A DNA stretch of 64,000 bases, from positions 62,001-126,000 of the forward strand of contig NZ_JBHSBH010000011.1 of assembly GCF_042650565.1 (NCBI RefSeq), read 5' to 3'. Of the stretch, positions 18,192 through 25,344 are shown in pieces (positions within the stretch are counted from its first letter, which is position 1; every line of letters starts with the position of its first letter). Under the pieces are notes generated by a model that saw nothing but the letters and a program-made list of their open reading frames with translations, ran no database searches and had not been told where the DNA came from. A program made the translations under genes and the position numbers. This stretch comes from Nocardiopsis_B sediminis (GTDB lineage Bacteria; Actinomycetota; Actinomycetes; Streptosporangiales; Streptosporangiaceae).

Positions 18192-18977
18192 TTGAGCACA
18201 CCCGTCCTGGAGCTGTCCGGGATTTCCAAGAGATTCGGCGCCGTGCAGGCGCTCAGCGAGGTCGACCTCAGCGTCGCCCCCGGTGAGGTGGTCGCCCTGC
18301 TCGGCGACAACGGCGCCGGGAAGTCCACCCTCGTCAAGGTCATCGCCGGGGTGAACCCGGCCGACACCGGCGACATCCTCTGGGAGGGTGCCCCGGTCAC
18401 CATCACCAGGCCCAACGACGCCCAGCGGCTCGGGATCGCCACCATCTACCAGGACCTCGCGCTCTGCGACAACCTGGACATCGTCGCCAACCTCTTCCTC
18501 GGCACCGAGCACACCTCCTTCGGCGCCCTCGACGAGGTCGAGATGGAGCGGCGCGCCCAGGAGCTGCTGGACTCGCTGTCGGTCAGCATCCCCAGCCTGC
18601 GCGTCCCCGTCGCCTCGCTGTCCGGCGGCCAGCGCCAGATCATCGCCATCGCCCGATCGCTGCTGGGCGACCCCAAGATCGTCATGCTCGACGAGCCCAC
18701 CGCCGCCCTCGGCGTCGCCCAGACCGCCCAGGTGCTCGACCTCATCGAGCGCCTGCGCGACCAGGGCCTCGGCGTGCTGCTGATCAGCCACAACATGGCC
18801 GACGTCCGGGCGGTCGCCGACCGCGCGATGGTCCTGCGCCTCGGGCGCAACGCCGGGGACTTCCGGGTCGAGGAGACCGGCTACGAAGAGATCGTGGCGG
18901 CCATCACCGGCGCCGCCGACAACCCGGTCTCGCGCCGGTCCGGGCGCGTCTCGGTGTCCGGGACGGAGGAGTCGTGA
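18192..18977 (+). CDS. sugar ABC transporter ATP-binding protein, single NBD
   Basis: Cytoplasmic ATPase of the sugar importer, 261 aa. Walker A is GDNGAGKSTL, the signature LSGGQRQI, Walker B IVMLDEPTAALG, and the H-loop LLISHNM. Only one nucleotide-binding domain is present, whereas XylG/RbsA/MglA have two, so it would act as a homodimer like FrcA-type proteins. The start is TTG 18192, where homology begins; an ATG at 18093 would add a His/Thr/Arg-rich tail next to the assembly gap and is less likely. The stop overlaps the permease ATG. Confidence 0.87.
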   Translation: MSTPVLELSGISKRFGAVQALSEVDLSVAPGEVVALLGDNGAGKSTLVKVIAGVNPADTGDILWEGAPVTITRPNDAQRLGIATIYQDLALCDNLDIVANLFLGTEHTSFGALDEVEMERRAQELLDSLSVSIPSLRVPVASLSGGQRQIIAIARSLLGDPKIVMLDEPTAALGVAQTAQVLDLIERLRDQGLGVLLISHNMADVRAVADRAMVLRLGRNAGDFRVEETGYEEIVAAITGAADNPVSRRSGRVSVSGTEES

Positions 18978-20242
18978 TGGCACAGCAGACCCCGGTTTCC
19001 AACAGCGCCGAGGCGCCGGCGCCGCCCGCCGAGCGCGACCCGCGGCTGATCGTCACCGCGACCTCGCCCCGCGGCCTGCTCACGGCCGCCGTCCGCCGCC
19101 TGCGCGGCGGCGAACTGGGACCGTTCCCGGTGATTGTGGGCCTGCTCGTGATCTCCGTGATCTTCCAGCTCTACCACGAGCGCTTCCTGTCGCCGCAGAA
19201 CCTCTCCAACCTCACCGTGCAGATCGCCGCCGTGGGCCTCATGACCACCGGCGTGATCATGGTCCTGCTGCTCGGCGAGATCGACCTGTCCATCGGCTCG
19301 GTCGCCGGCGCCTCGGCCGCCGTCCTGGCGGTGCTGACGGTGCACCAGGGCGTCGCCGAATGGCTGGCCATCCTGGCCGCGATCGGTACCGGTGTGCTGA
19401 TCGGCATCGTGCACGGCACGATCTTCGCCAAGATCGGGGTGCCCGCCTTCGTCGTGACCCTGGCAGGCCTGCTGGGCTGGCAGGGCGTGCAGATCTACCT
19501 GCTCGGCCAGGAAGGCACGATCAACATCCGCGACGGCGGGCCCATCGCCGCCCTCACCCAGACCTACTTCGTGCCCGCCATCGGCTGGGGGATCGGGGCG
19601 CTCGCCGTGGCCGCCTACGCGATCTCGCGGCTGCTCGGCGAGCGCCGCCGCGCCGCGGCCGGCCTGCCCGCCCGCCCGGCCGTCGAGACGGCCGTGCGCA
19701 CCGTGCTGCTGGCCATCCCGGTGTTCGCCGCCGTCGCGGTGTTCAACAGCTTCATGGGCGTCCCGCTGTCGTTCCTCATCTTCGTGGGGTTCGTGGTGGT
19801 GTTCGACCTGATGCTGCGCAAGACCCGCTACGGGCGCATGGTGTTCGCGGTGGGCGGCAGCGCCGAAGCGGCCCGCCGCGCCGGCATCAACGTCGACCTC
19901 ATCCGGATCTCGGTGTTCGCGCTGTCGTCGACGCTGGCGGCGGTGGGCGGGGTCCTCATGGTGTCGCGTTCGTTCTCGGCCAGCCTCGACACGGCCGGCG
20001 GCGACGAGCTGATGCTCGCGATCGCCGCCGCGGTCATCGGCGGGACCAGCCTCTTCGGCGGGCGCGGCAACGCCTACTCCGCCCTGCTGGGCGGCCTGGT
20101 CCTGGGGGCCATCACCTCGGGGCTGTACCTGCTGGAGATGCCCTCCTCCGTCCGGTACATGATCACCGCCGTGGTCCTGCTGATCGCGGTCATCCTGGAC
20201 GCGGTCTCCCGGCGCAGCCGCAAGACCCACGCCCGCGGCTGA
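18977..20242 (+). CDS. sugar ABC transporter permease (XylH/RbsC type)
   Basis: Membrane subunit of the ROK-linked sugar importer, 421 aa, BPD_transp_2 family. About ten to eleven transmembrane segments are visible, beginning with GPFPVIVGLLVISVIFQLYH. The family motif GEIDLSIGSVAG is near residue 100, and AVGGSAEAARRAGI is the cytoplasmic EAA-like loop that contacts the ATPase. ATG 18977 has GGAGGAG five bases upstream; a GTG three bases earlier is too near. The start overlaps the ATPase stop by one base. The sugar cannot be read from sequence. Confidence 0.92.
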   Translation: MAQQTPVSNSAEAPAPPAERDPRLIVTATSPRGLLTAAVRRLRGGELGPFPVIVGLLVISVIFQLYHERFLSPQNLSNLTVQIAAVGLMTTGVIMVLLLGEIDLSIGSVAGASAAVLAVLTVHQGVAEWLAILAAIGTGVLIGIVHGTIFAKIGVPAFVVTLAGLLGWQGVQIYLLGQEGTINIRDGGPIAALTQTYFVPAIGWGIGALAVAAYAISRLLGERRRAAAGLPARPAVETAVRTVLLAIPVFAAVAVFNSFMGVPLSFLIFVGFVVVFDLMLRKTRYGRMVFAVGGSAEAARRAGINVDLIRISVFALSSTLAAVGGVLMVSRSFSASLDTAGGDELMLAIAAAVIGGTSLFGGRGNAYSALLGGLVLGAITSGLYLLEMPSSVRYMITAVVLLIAVILDAVSRRSRKTHARG

Positions 20243-20324
20243 CCGGTCCGGCGTGCGCACCCACGCACGCCACCCGGCCCCGCCCGCCATGCCCTCCTCC
20301 CCCCGGGCGGGCGCGGCCGGACCG

Positions 20325-20357
20325 GGCGCCCCCGGAGCCCCTCCCTCCGGGGGCGCC
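20325..20357. terminator. terminator after sugar ABC operon
   Basis: Perfect 13-bp stem GGCGCCCCCGGAG/CTCCGGGGGCGCC (20325-20337 and 20345-20357), 7-nt loop. A second copy of the right arm follows at once, so alternative hairpins can form. It separates the convergent permease and glycosidase-like genes. Confidence 0.75.
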
Positions 20358-20385
20358 TCTCTCCGGGGGCGCCCGCCCAGCGAGG

Positions 20386-21243
20386 TCAGCCCAGGTCGGC
20401 GCAGGTGGCGTATACGTAGTCGGGGGAGCCGGGCGTGGTCACCATGAGGTCGCGCAGCACCACCGACACCCCGTCGGCCTCGGCCGCGCAAGCCGTGTCC
20501 ATGTCCTGCTCGCGGTACTCCACGTCGAGTACCCGGTTCGGGTAGGCGTCGGCGTAGACCCCGCACTCGTCCCACCGGCCGCACTCCTCGGCGACCGCGA
20601 AGTCGAAGCCCGCGACGGGCCCGCCGGCCTCGTCGATCATCTCCGCCGCGTTCTTCTGCCCGGCCGCGAGCCCCTCCGCGTGCGCGCGGTCGGTCAGCAG
20701 TTCGCCGAAGGCCAGCGCGTGGTCCGCGGTGAGCAGGGACTGCGAGCGGCTGAAGGAGTCCAGGTTGTCCAGTTCCACGGCGTCTAACCCGGAGGCCGCG
20801 CAGCCCGCCATCCAGTCGCCGACGATGCCGGCGGCCGCGGCGCGCTTGTCCTCGGTCGAGATGTCGATGATGGCCTCGTCCCAGTCCGGGTCGATGACGA
20901 GGTCGCCGTCGGCGTCGCGCAGCAGCAGGCCGGGGTGCTCCTCTTGCCACCAGTCCAGTTCGGCGGGCTGCACCTGGAAGCCGTTGACGTAGCAGATGGA
21001 GTAGAGGCCGTCGGCGGGGTCGGCCTCGCGGTCGCGGATCACCACCTCGACCCCGTCCGGGGGAGTGTAGGCGCCGCCGATCTGGTAGTCGAAGGCCGCG
21101 CGCTCGGGCGGCGGGGTCTGAGCGGCCGCGCCTGAGGAGACCGGCTGCGCGGACTCCGCGGGACTGGGACCGGGCGCCGCGCAGGCGGCGAGGAGCAGCA
21201 GAGCGGCCAGGGGGGTGGCGCGCAGAGCGCGCATCGGCTTCAT
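20386..21243 (-). CDS. GH114-like (endo-alpha-1,4-polygalactosaminidase family) lipoprotein
   Basis: Predicted secreted glycosidase-like protein, 285 aa. The N-terminus MKPMRALRATPLAALLLLAAC is a lipoprotein signal with lipobox LAAC. A TIM-barrel follows with YICYVNG-like strands (GLYSICYVNGFQV), a WWQEEHPGLLLRDADGDLVID segment, VIDPDWDEAIIDIS, and the family-typical GLDAVELDNLDSF carrying acidic catalytic candidates. Conserved GQKNAAEMIDEAGG and FDFAVAEECGRWDEC also fit GH114/TM1410-like proteins. The ATG lies 7 nt after TAGGTT, so it appears leaderless. The substrate, a galactosamine-rich polysaccharide in characterised relatives, is an inference. Confidence 0.8.
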   Translation of the reverse strand: MKPMRALRATPLAALLLLAACAAPGPSPAESAQPVSSGAAAQTPPPERAAFDYQIGGAYTPPDGVEVVIRDREADPADGLYSICYVNGFQVQPAELDWWQEEHPGLLLRDADGDLVIDPDWDEAIIDISTEDKRAAAAGIVGDWMAGCAASGLDAVELDNLDSFSRSQSLLTADHALAFGELLTDRAHAEGLAAGQKNAAEMIDEAGGPVAGFDFAVAEECGRWDECGVYADAYPNRVLDVEYREQDMDTACAAEADGVSVVLRDLMVTTPGSPDYVYATCADLG

Positions 21244-21250
21244 GGAGCCG

Positions 21251-21256
21251 AACCTA
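21251..21256 (-). promoter_or_regulatory. -10 element TAGGTT, leaderless
   Basis: TAGGTT on the minus strand ends 7 nt before the ATG of the GH114-like gene. Confidence 0.55.
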
Positions 21257-21419
21257 CCGGGACACCAAGGATGGTCCCCCTTGTGGTCGGGAACCGGGGG
21301 CCGGCGCATTCTCACCCTGCTTTAGCGTGCAGCAGACCCTCTCTTCGCCTTCGGGTGTGCATGCTGGGCACAGGCCCCGGGGCGGCCCGGGACCCGCAGA
21401 ACGGACGAGGGGGGAAGCG

Positions 21420-21638
21420 ATGGGCATCTCGCAGAGGCTGTTCCGGGAGGGCGGCCAGGGCATCGACGTCGTCTTCGAACCGGACGCCGACCAGCAGGGA
21501 GAGCAGGAACCCGCCGCCGCGGCGCCGCGCGATCCCGCCGGCGTGGTGGACGGGCCGGTGACCGAGGTCGCGGTCGACGCGGCGCTGCCCGCCTGGCGCT
21601 GGGAGGTCCCCGGTGTGCGGCCCGCCCTGACCGGTTGA
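21420..21638 (+). CDS. small hypothetical protein, 72 aa
   Basis: Short ORF with a clear ribosome site (GAGGGGGGAAG ending three bases before ATG) and the strong G/C third-position bias of a real gene. The protein MGISQRLFREGGQGIDVVFE continues with an acidic Gln/Glu/Ala stretch and a C-terminal segment rich in Ala, Val and Trp (ALPAWRWEVPGV). No membrane segment or signal peptide. I do not recognise a family. It stands alone between two leftward genes. Confidence 0.6.
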   Translation: MGISQRLFREGGQGIDVVFEPDADQQGEQEPAAAAPRDPAGVVDGPVTEVAVDAALPAWRWEVPGVRPALTG

Positions 21639-21686
21639 GGCCACCGCCGCCGCCCAACCACAGCGGCGCCTAGGGGGAGCGAACGG

Positions 21687-22562
21687 TCACACCATCTGGC
21701 CGGCCGCGACCAGGAGGCGCAGCCGCTCCTCGGAGGGGGAGCCGGGCTCGGCGGCGTAGGTGAGCAGCGTCTGCCCGGGGTCGGCGGGCAGCGGCATCTT
21801 CTCGAAGTACAGGGTCAGCTCGCCCGCCACCGGGTGGCGGAGCCGGTGGATCCCGTGCGGCTGCTCACGGACCTCGCGCTCCTCCCACAGCCCCCGGAAA
21901 GCGGGGCTCCCGTCGCGCAGGTCCTGCACCACCCCGCACAGCCGCGGCTCATCGGGATCGGCGCCGGAGTCCGCCCGCAGCTTCGCGACCACTTCACGCC
22001 GCATCGCGTCCAGGTCGATGTGCAGCGCCGCGGCCTGGGGATCCAGGAACAGCAGGCGCGCCAGGTTCAGGTCGTCGTCGCCGAGCAGCTCCAGGCCGGG
22101 CCAGAGCCGGGCGAGCGGCTCGTTCCAGGCCAGCAGGTCCAGAGCTCGGCCCATGATCAGCGCCGGGACCCGCTCCATCGCCGTGAGCAGGGTCCGCAGC
22201 TCGGGCCGGACCCGCTGGCGCGGCATCGCCGGCGGCGCGCACACGCCGTCGGCCGACGACGCACCGGACCGCCGCGTGTTCCGCCCGGCCAGGTTGCGCA
22301 GGTAGGTGCGCTCGGTGTCGGACAGCCGGAGCGCGTCGGAGAGCGCGCCCAGCACCTCGGCCGAGACCGCGCCGCCGCGCCCCTGCTCGATGCGCGTGTA
22401 GTAGTCGACGCTGACGCCGGCCAGCTGGGCGACCTCCTCGCGCCGCAGCCCGCGGACCCGGCGCCGGTTGAGTGTGCGAGGCAGGCCCGCCACCTGCTCC
22501 GGGTCGAGAGCGGCGCGGCGTGCCTTCAGGAAAAGGCTGAGCTCGGCCTCGCTGTGCATCAT
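21687..22562 (-). CDS. XRE/HTH transcriptional regulator with MmyB-like ligand-binding domain
   Basis: DNA-binding regulator of 291 aa. The Xre-type HTH is at about residues 35-95 (LRREEVAQLAGVSVDYYTRIEQGRG). A C-terminal MmyB-like domain, thought to bind fatty-acid-like ligands, spans about 110-285 (AWNEPLARLWPGL; FLDPQAAALHIDL). The gene is divergent from an aldo/keto reductase, the usual neighbourhood of this family. Its ATG lies 7 nt after TACACT on the minus strand, and a 10-bp dyad abuts that box, so self-repression and control of the reductase are likely. Confidence 0.88.
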   Translation of the reverse strand: MMHSEAELSLFLKARRAALDPEQVAGLPRTLNRRRVRGLRREEVAQLAGVSVDYYTRIEQGRGGAVSAEVLGALSDALRLSDTERTYLRNLAGRNTRRSGASSADGVCAPPAMPRQRVRPELRTLLTAMERVPALIMGRALDLLAWNEPLARLWPGLELLGDDDLNLARLLFLDPQAAALHIDLDAMRREVVAKLRADSGADPDEPRLCGVVQDLRDGSPAFRGLWEEREVREQPHGIHRLRHPVAGELTLYFEKMPLPADPGQTLLTYAAEPGSPSEERLRLLVAAGQMV

Positions 22563-22569
22563 GCGCTCC

Positions 22570-22606
22570 AGTGTATTCAGCCTGGTCCTGGGCGACCCAG
22601 GCTGAA
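22570..22606. promoter_or_regulatory. operator and -10 between HTH regulator and reductase
   Basis: Perfect 10-bp inverted repeat TTCAGCCTGG (22576-22585) and CCAGGCTGAA (22597-22606), 11-bp spacer. Directly beside it on the minus strand is TACACT (22575-22570), 7 nt from the regulator ATG. Binding would block the regulator promoter. Confidence 0.65.
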
Positions 22607-22685
22607 GCGGGCCTGGGCCGCCGCCTCAGCGCGGAGCAGGGTGGTGGGCACGAGCAGAACCGCACAACGACGACGAGGACCCGAC

Positions 22686-23714
22686 ATGGAACGACGCATT
22701 CTCGGGGGGACCGGGATCTCCGTCAGCGAGTACGCACTCGGGACGATGATGCTGGGCGCCTGGGGCAACACCGACCACGGCGACGCGATCCGGATGGTGC
22801 ACACCGCGCTGGACGCGGGGATCAACTTCGTGGACACCGCCGACATGTACTCCGAGGGGGAGTCCGAGGAGATCGTGGGCAAGGCGCTCAAGGGGCGGCG
22901 CGACGACGTCGTCCTGGCGACCAAGTTCCACAACCCGATGGGCCCCGACGCCAACCACCGGGGCAACTCGCGCCGGTGGATCGTGCGCGCAGCCGAGGAC
23001 AGCCTCCGGCGCCTGGGCACCGAGTGGATCGACCTCTACCAGATCCACCGGCCCGACCCCGACACCGACATCGACGAGACCCTGTCCGCCCTCTCCGACC
23101 TGGTGCGATCCGGCAAGGTCCGGGCGATCGGCAGCTCCGCCTTCCCCGCCGAGGAGATCGTCGAGGCACAGTGGACGGCGGAACGGCGCGGGCACGTCCG
23201 GCTCCGCAGCGAGCAGCCGCCCTACTCCCTGCTGGCCCGGGGGATCGAGGCGGACGTGCTGCCCACCGCGCAGCGGCACGGCATGGGCGTGCTCACCTGG
23301 AGCCCGCTGAGCGCGGGCTGGCTGTCGGGCAAGTACGGGGGCGCCGGCGGCGCCGACCCGAAGACCGCGCACCGCAGCGTCCTGCTGGCCCCGATGTACG
23401 ACCCGGCGCTGCCGGGCAACGCGGCCAAGCTGGCGGCCGTGACGGAACTGGCCAAGGTGGCGGCCGACCTGGGGGTTCCGCTGCCGCATCTGGCGACGGC
23501 GTTCGTGCGCAGCCACCCCGCCGTGACGTCGGTGATCATCGGGCCACGCACCCACGGCCAGCTGACGAGCCTGCTGGAGGGGGCGGACCTGCGGCTGGAC
23601 GGCGGGGTGCTGGACCGGATCGACGACATCGTGCCCCCGGGGACCGATGTCGCGCACGACATGACCTTCCACAGCCCGGCGCCGCTCACCGACCCGCACC
23701 TGCGCCGCCGCTGA
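22686..23714 (+). CDS. aldo/keto reductase
   Basis: NADPH-dependent aldehyde/ketone reductase, TIM barrel, 342 aa. The catalytic tetrad is visible: Asp and Tyr in FVDTADMYSEG, Lys in LATKFHNP, His in YQIHRPDPD. A cofactor-binding C-terminus contains VTSVIIGPRTHGQL. ATG 22686 has GAGGA about seven bases upstream. Probably regulated by the divergent HTH protein through the dyad at 22.59 kb. The physiological substrate is not evident. Confidence 0.92.
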   Translation: MERRILGGTGISVSEYALGTMMLGAWGNTDHGDAIRMVHTALDAGINFVDTADMYSEGESEEIVGKALKGRRDDVVLATKFHNPMGPDANHRGNSRRWIVRAAEDSLRRLGTEWIDLYQIHRPDPDTDIDETLSALSDLVRSGKVRAIGSSAFPAEEIVEAQWTAERRGHVRLRSEQPPYSLLARGIEADVLPTAQRHGMGVLTWSPLSAGWLSGKYGGAGGADPKTAHRSVLLAPMYDPALPGNAAKLAAVTELAKVAADLGVPLPHLATAFVRSHPAVTSVIIGPRTHGQLTSLLEGADLRLDGGVLDRIDDIVPPGTDVAHDMTFHSPAPLTDPHLRRR

Positions 23715-23718
23715 GGGC

Positions 23719-23741
23719 CGCGCGGCGGCGGCCGCCGCGCG
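23719..23741. terminator. hairpin after aldo/keto reductase
   Basis: Perfect 10-bp stem CGCGCGGCGG/CCGCCGCGCG with a 3-nt loop, just after the stop codon. Confidence 0.6.
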
Positions 23742-23885
23742 CTCCCGGTGGGGACGGCCGCCGGGGGCCGCGCCGTACCCGGGCGGCACGGCCACCTCGG
23801 CGCCCCACTCCGGGAGCACCACCCCGCTGAACTGCGAATCTCCGTATTCCGACCGGAACGGGCGGGTTATAGCGTCGCCCACCTG

Positions 23886-24605
23886 ATGCCCGATCCGTCC
23901 TTCCTCCTCATCGCCGGGACCGCCGTTGTCCTCGGCGCCATCCTCCAGACCGGTGTCGGCCTCGGCCTCGGGCTGGTCGCCGCGCCGGTCGTCGTCGTGG
24001 TCGCCCCCTCGCTGATGCCCGGTGCCCTGCTCATCGCCACCGCGGTGCTGCCGATGTTCACGCTCACCACCGAATGGCGCCACATCGACTGGCGCGGGCT
24101 GGCCTGGGGGCTGCCCGCCCGGATCCCCGGCTCCGTCGCCGGCGCGTGGGTGGTGGCCACCGCGGACCGCGCGGCGCTGGGCGTGGTGGTGGGCACGATG
24201 GTGCTGGCCGCGGTCGGGCTCTCCCTGTGGTCGGGGCGGGTACGCATCACGCCCGCCACGCTCATGGCCGCGGGCGCCGTCTCGGGGCTGACGAGCACCG
24301 CCACGTCCATCGGCGGCCCGCCGGTCGCGCTGCTCTACCAGCACGAGCCGGCCCAGCGGGTCCGCGGAACGCTCGCCGGGTTCTTCCTGTTCGGCGTGGC
24401 GATCTCGCTCGGCGTGCTCGCGGCCGCGGGACAGCTGCACGCGCGCGAGGTGCACGCGGGCCTGTGGCTGGTCCCTTTCGTCATCGCGGGCTTCCTGGCC
24501 GGGCGGCGGCTGACCCGGGTCGTCGACGCCGGCCGGATGCGCGCCGCGCTCCTCGCGGTCGTCGCGGTCTCCGGGGCCGCGCTGGTCGCGCAGTCCGTGC
24601 TCTGA
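23886..24605 (+). CDS. TauE/SafE family sulfite exporter-like permease
   Basis: Membrane permease of 239 aa with about seven to eight transmembrane segments (SFLLIAGTAVVLGAILQTGV; LIATAVLPMFTLTTEW; ALLAVVAVSGAALVAQSVL). The conserved TauE turn GAILQTGVGLGLGLVAAP and a mid-protein repeat (ATSIGGPPVALLYQ) identify the family. TauE/SafE proteins move sulfite, sulfoacetate or other small anions. TAGCGT lies 10 nt upstream of ATG, and GGAAC is also seen 13 nt before CGTC, so an ECF-type or short-leader promoter is possible. The substrate is unproven. Confidence 0.82.
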   Translation: MPDPSFLLIAGTAVVLGAILQTGVGLGLGLVAAPVVVVVAPSLMPGALLIATAVLPMFTLTTEWRHIDWRGLAWGLPARIPGSVAGAWVVATADRAALGVVVGTMVLAAVGLSLWSGRVRITPATLMAAGAVSGLTSTATSIGGPPVALLYQHEPAQRVRGTLAGFFLFGVAISLGVLAAAGQLHAREVHAGLWLVPFVIAGFLAGRRLTRVVDAGRMRAALLAVVAVSGAALVAQSVL

Positions 24606-24625
24606 GCGCCCGCACGCCGGTGCGG

Positions 24626-24631
24626 TAGGCT
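24626..24631 (+). promoter_or_regulatory. -10 element TAGGCT
   Basis: TAGGCT ends 9 nt before the glycosylase ATG, giving a transcript with at most a few leader bases. Confidence 0.45.
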
Positions 24632-24640
24632 GCGGGGCCG

Positions 24641-25243
24641 ATGACCACGGCAGCCACCCGTCCCACCCGCGACCAGCTCGCCGCCGCGCACGGGACCACC
24701 ATCCCCGACGTGATCGCGCCCGGCCTGGACGTCCTGTTCTGCGGCATCAACCCCGGCCTGTACTCCGGGCATACCAGGTTGCACTTCGCCCGCCCCGGGA
24801 ACAGGTTCTGGCCCGCCCTGCACCGCTCCGGCTTCACCCCGCGGCTGCTGCGCCCCGACGAGCAGCACCTGCTCACCGGGTGGGGGCTGGGCATCACCAA
24901 CATCGTTGCGCGCGCCACGGCGCGCGCCGACGAGCTGACCCCGGACGAGCTGCGCGAGGGCGGCGCGGCGCTGGCCCGGCGCATAGCGGAGTACCGCCCC
25001 GCGATGGTCGCCGTCCTGGGCGTCACGGCCTACCGCGGCGCGTTCGGGCGGCCCAAAGCGGTGGTCGGCCCGCAGCCGGAGGGGCTGGCGGACACCCCGC
25101 TGTGGGTGCTGCCCAACCCCAGTGGGCTCAACGCCCACTGGACCCCCGACGCCATCGCCGCGGAACTGCGCCGGGTGCGCGAGGCCGCACGGTCGCATAG
25201 GGGCCCGTCAACGGGTACCGATTCGCGGGATAGGTTCGGTTAA
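24641..25243 (+). CDS. mug: G/U mismatch-specific DNA glycosylase Mug
   Basis: DNA repair enzyme that removes uracil or ethenocytosine from mismatches, 200 aa. The catalytic segment is FCGINPGLYSG, followed by HFARPGNRFWPAL, and the second motif is LPNPSGLNAHW, both diagnostic of the Mug/TDG family. The start follows a TANNNT box by 9 nt without a Shine-Dalgarno. It lies upstream of dxs in the same direction, separated by about 100 nt. Confidence 0.92.
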   Translation: MTTAATRPTRDQLAAAHGTTIPDVIAPGLDVLFCGINPGLYSGHTRLHFARPGNRFWPALHRSGFTPRLLRPDEQHLLTGWGLGITNIVARATARADELTPDELREGGAALARRIAEYRPAMVAVLGVTAYRGAFGRPKAVVGPQPEGLADTPLWVLPNPSGLNAHWTPDAIAAELRRVREAARSHRGPSTGTDSRDRFG

Positions 25244-25344
25244 AAGCCGGTTCCCGGGGCTCATAAACTCTGAGGACTGGACAGGGCGTGCCCCATAGGG
25301 CTCGCACCCGCGCACGCCACGCTGCAACGAGGGGACTGACGAGG

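Noticed and set aside
25231..25269. TAGGTT and TAAACT as dxs promoters
   Set aside because: TAGGTT lies within the mug coding end, and neither has a -35 at proper distance; the dxs promoter remains unassigned.
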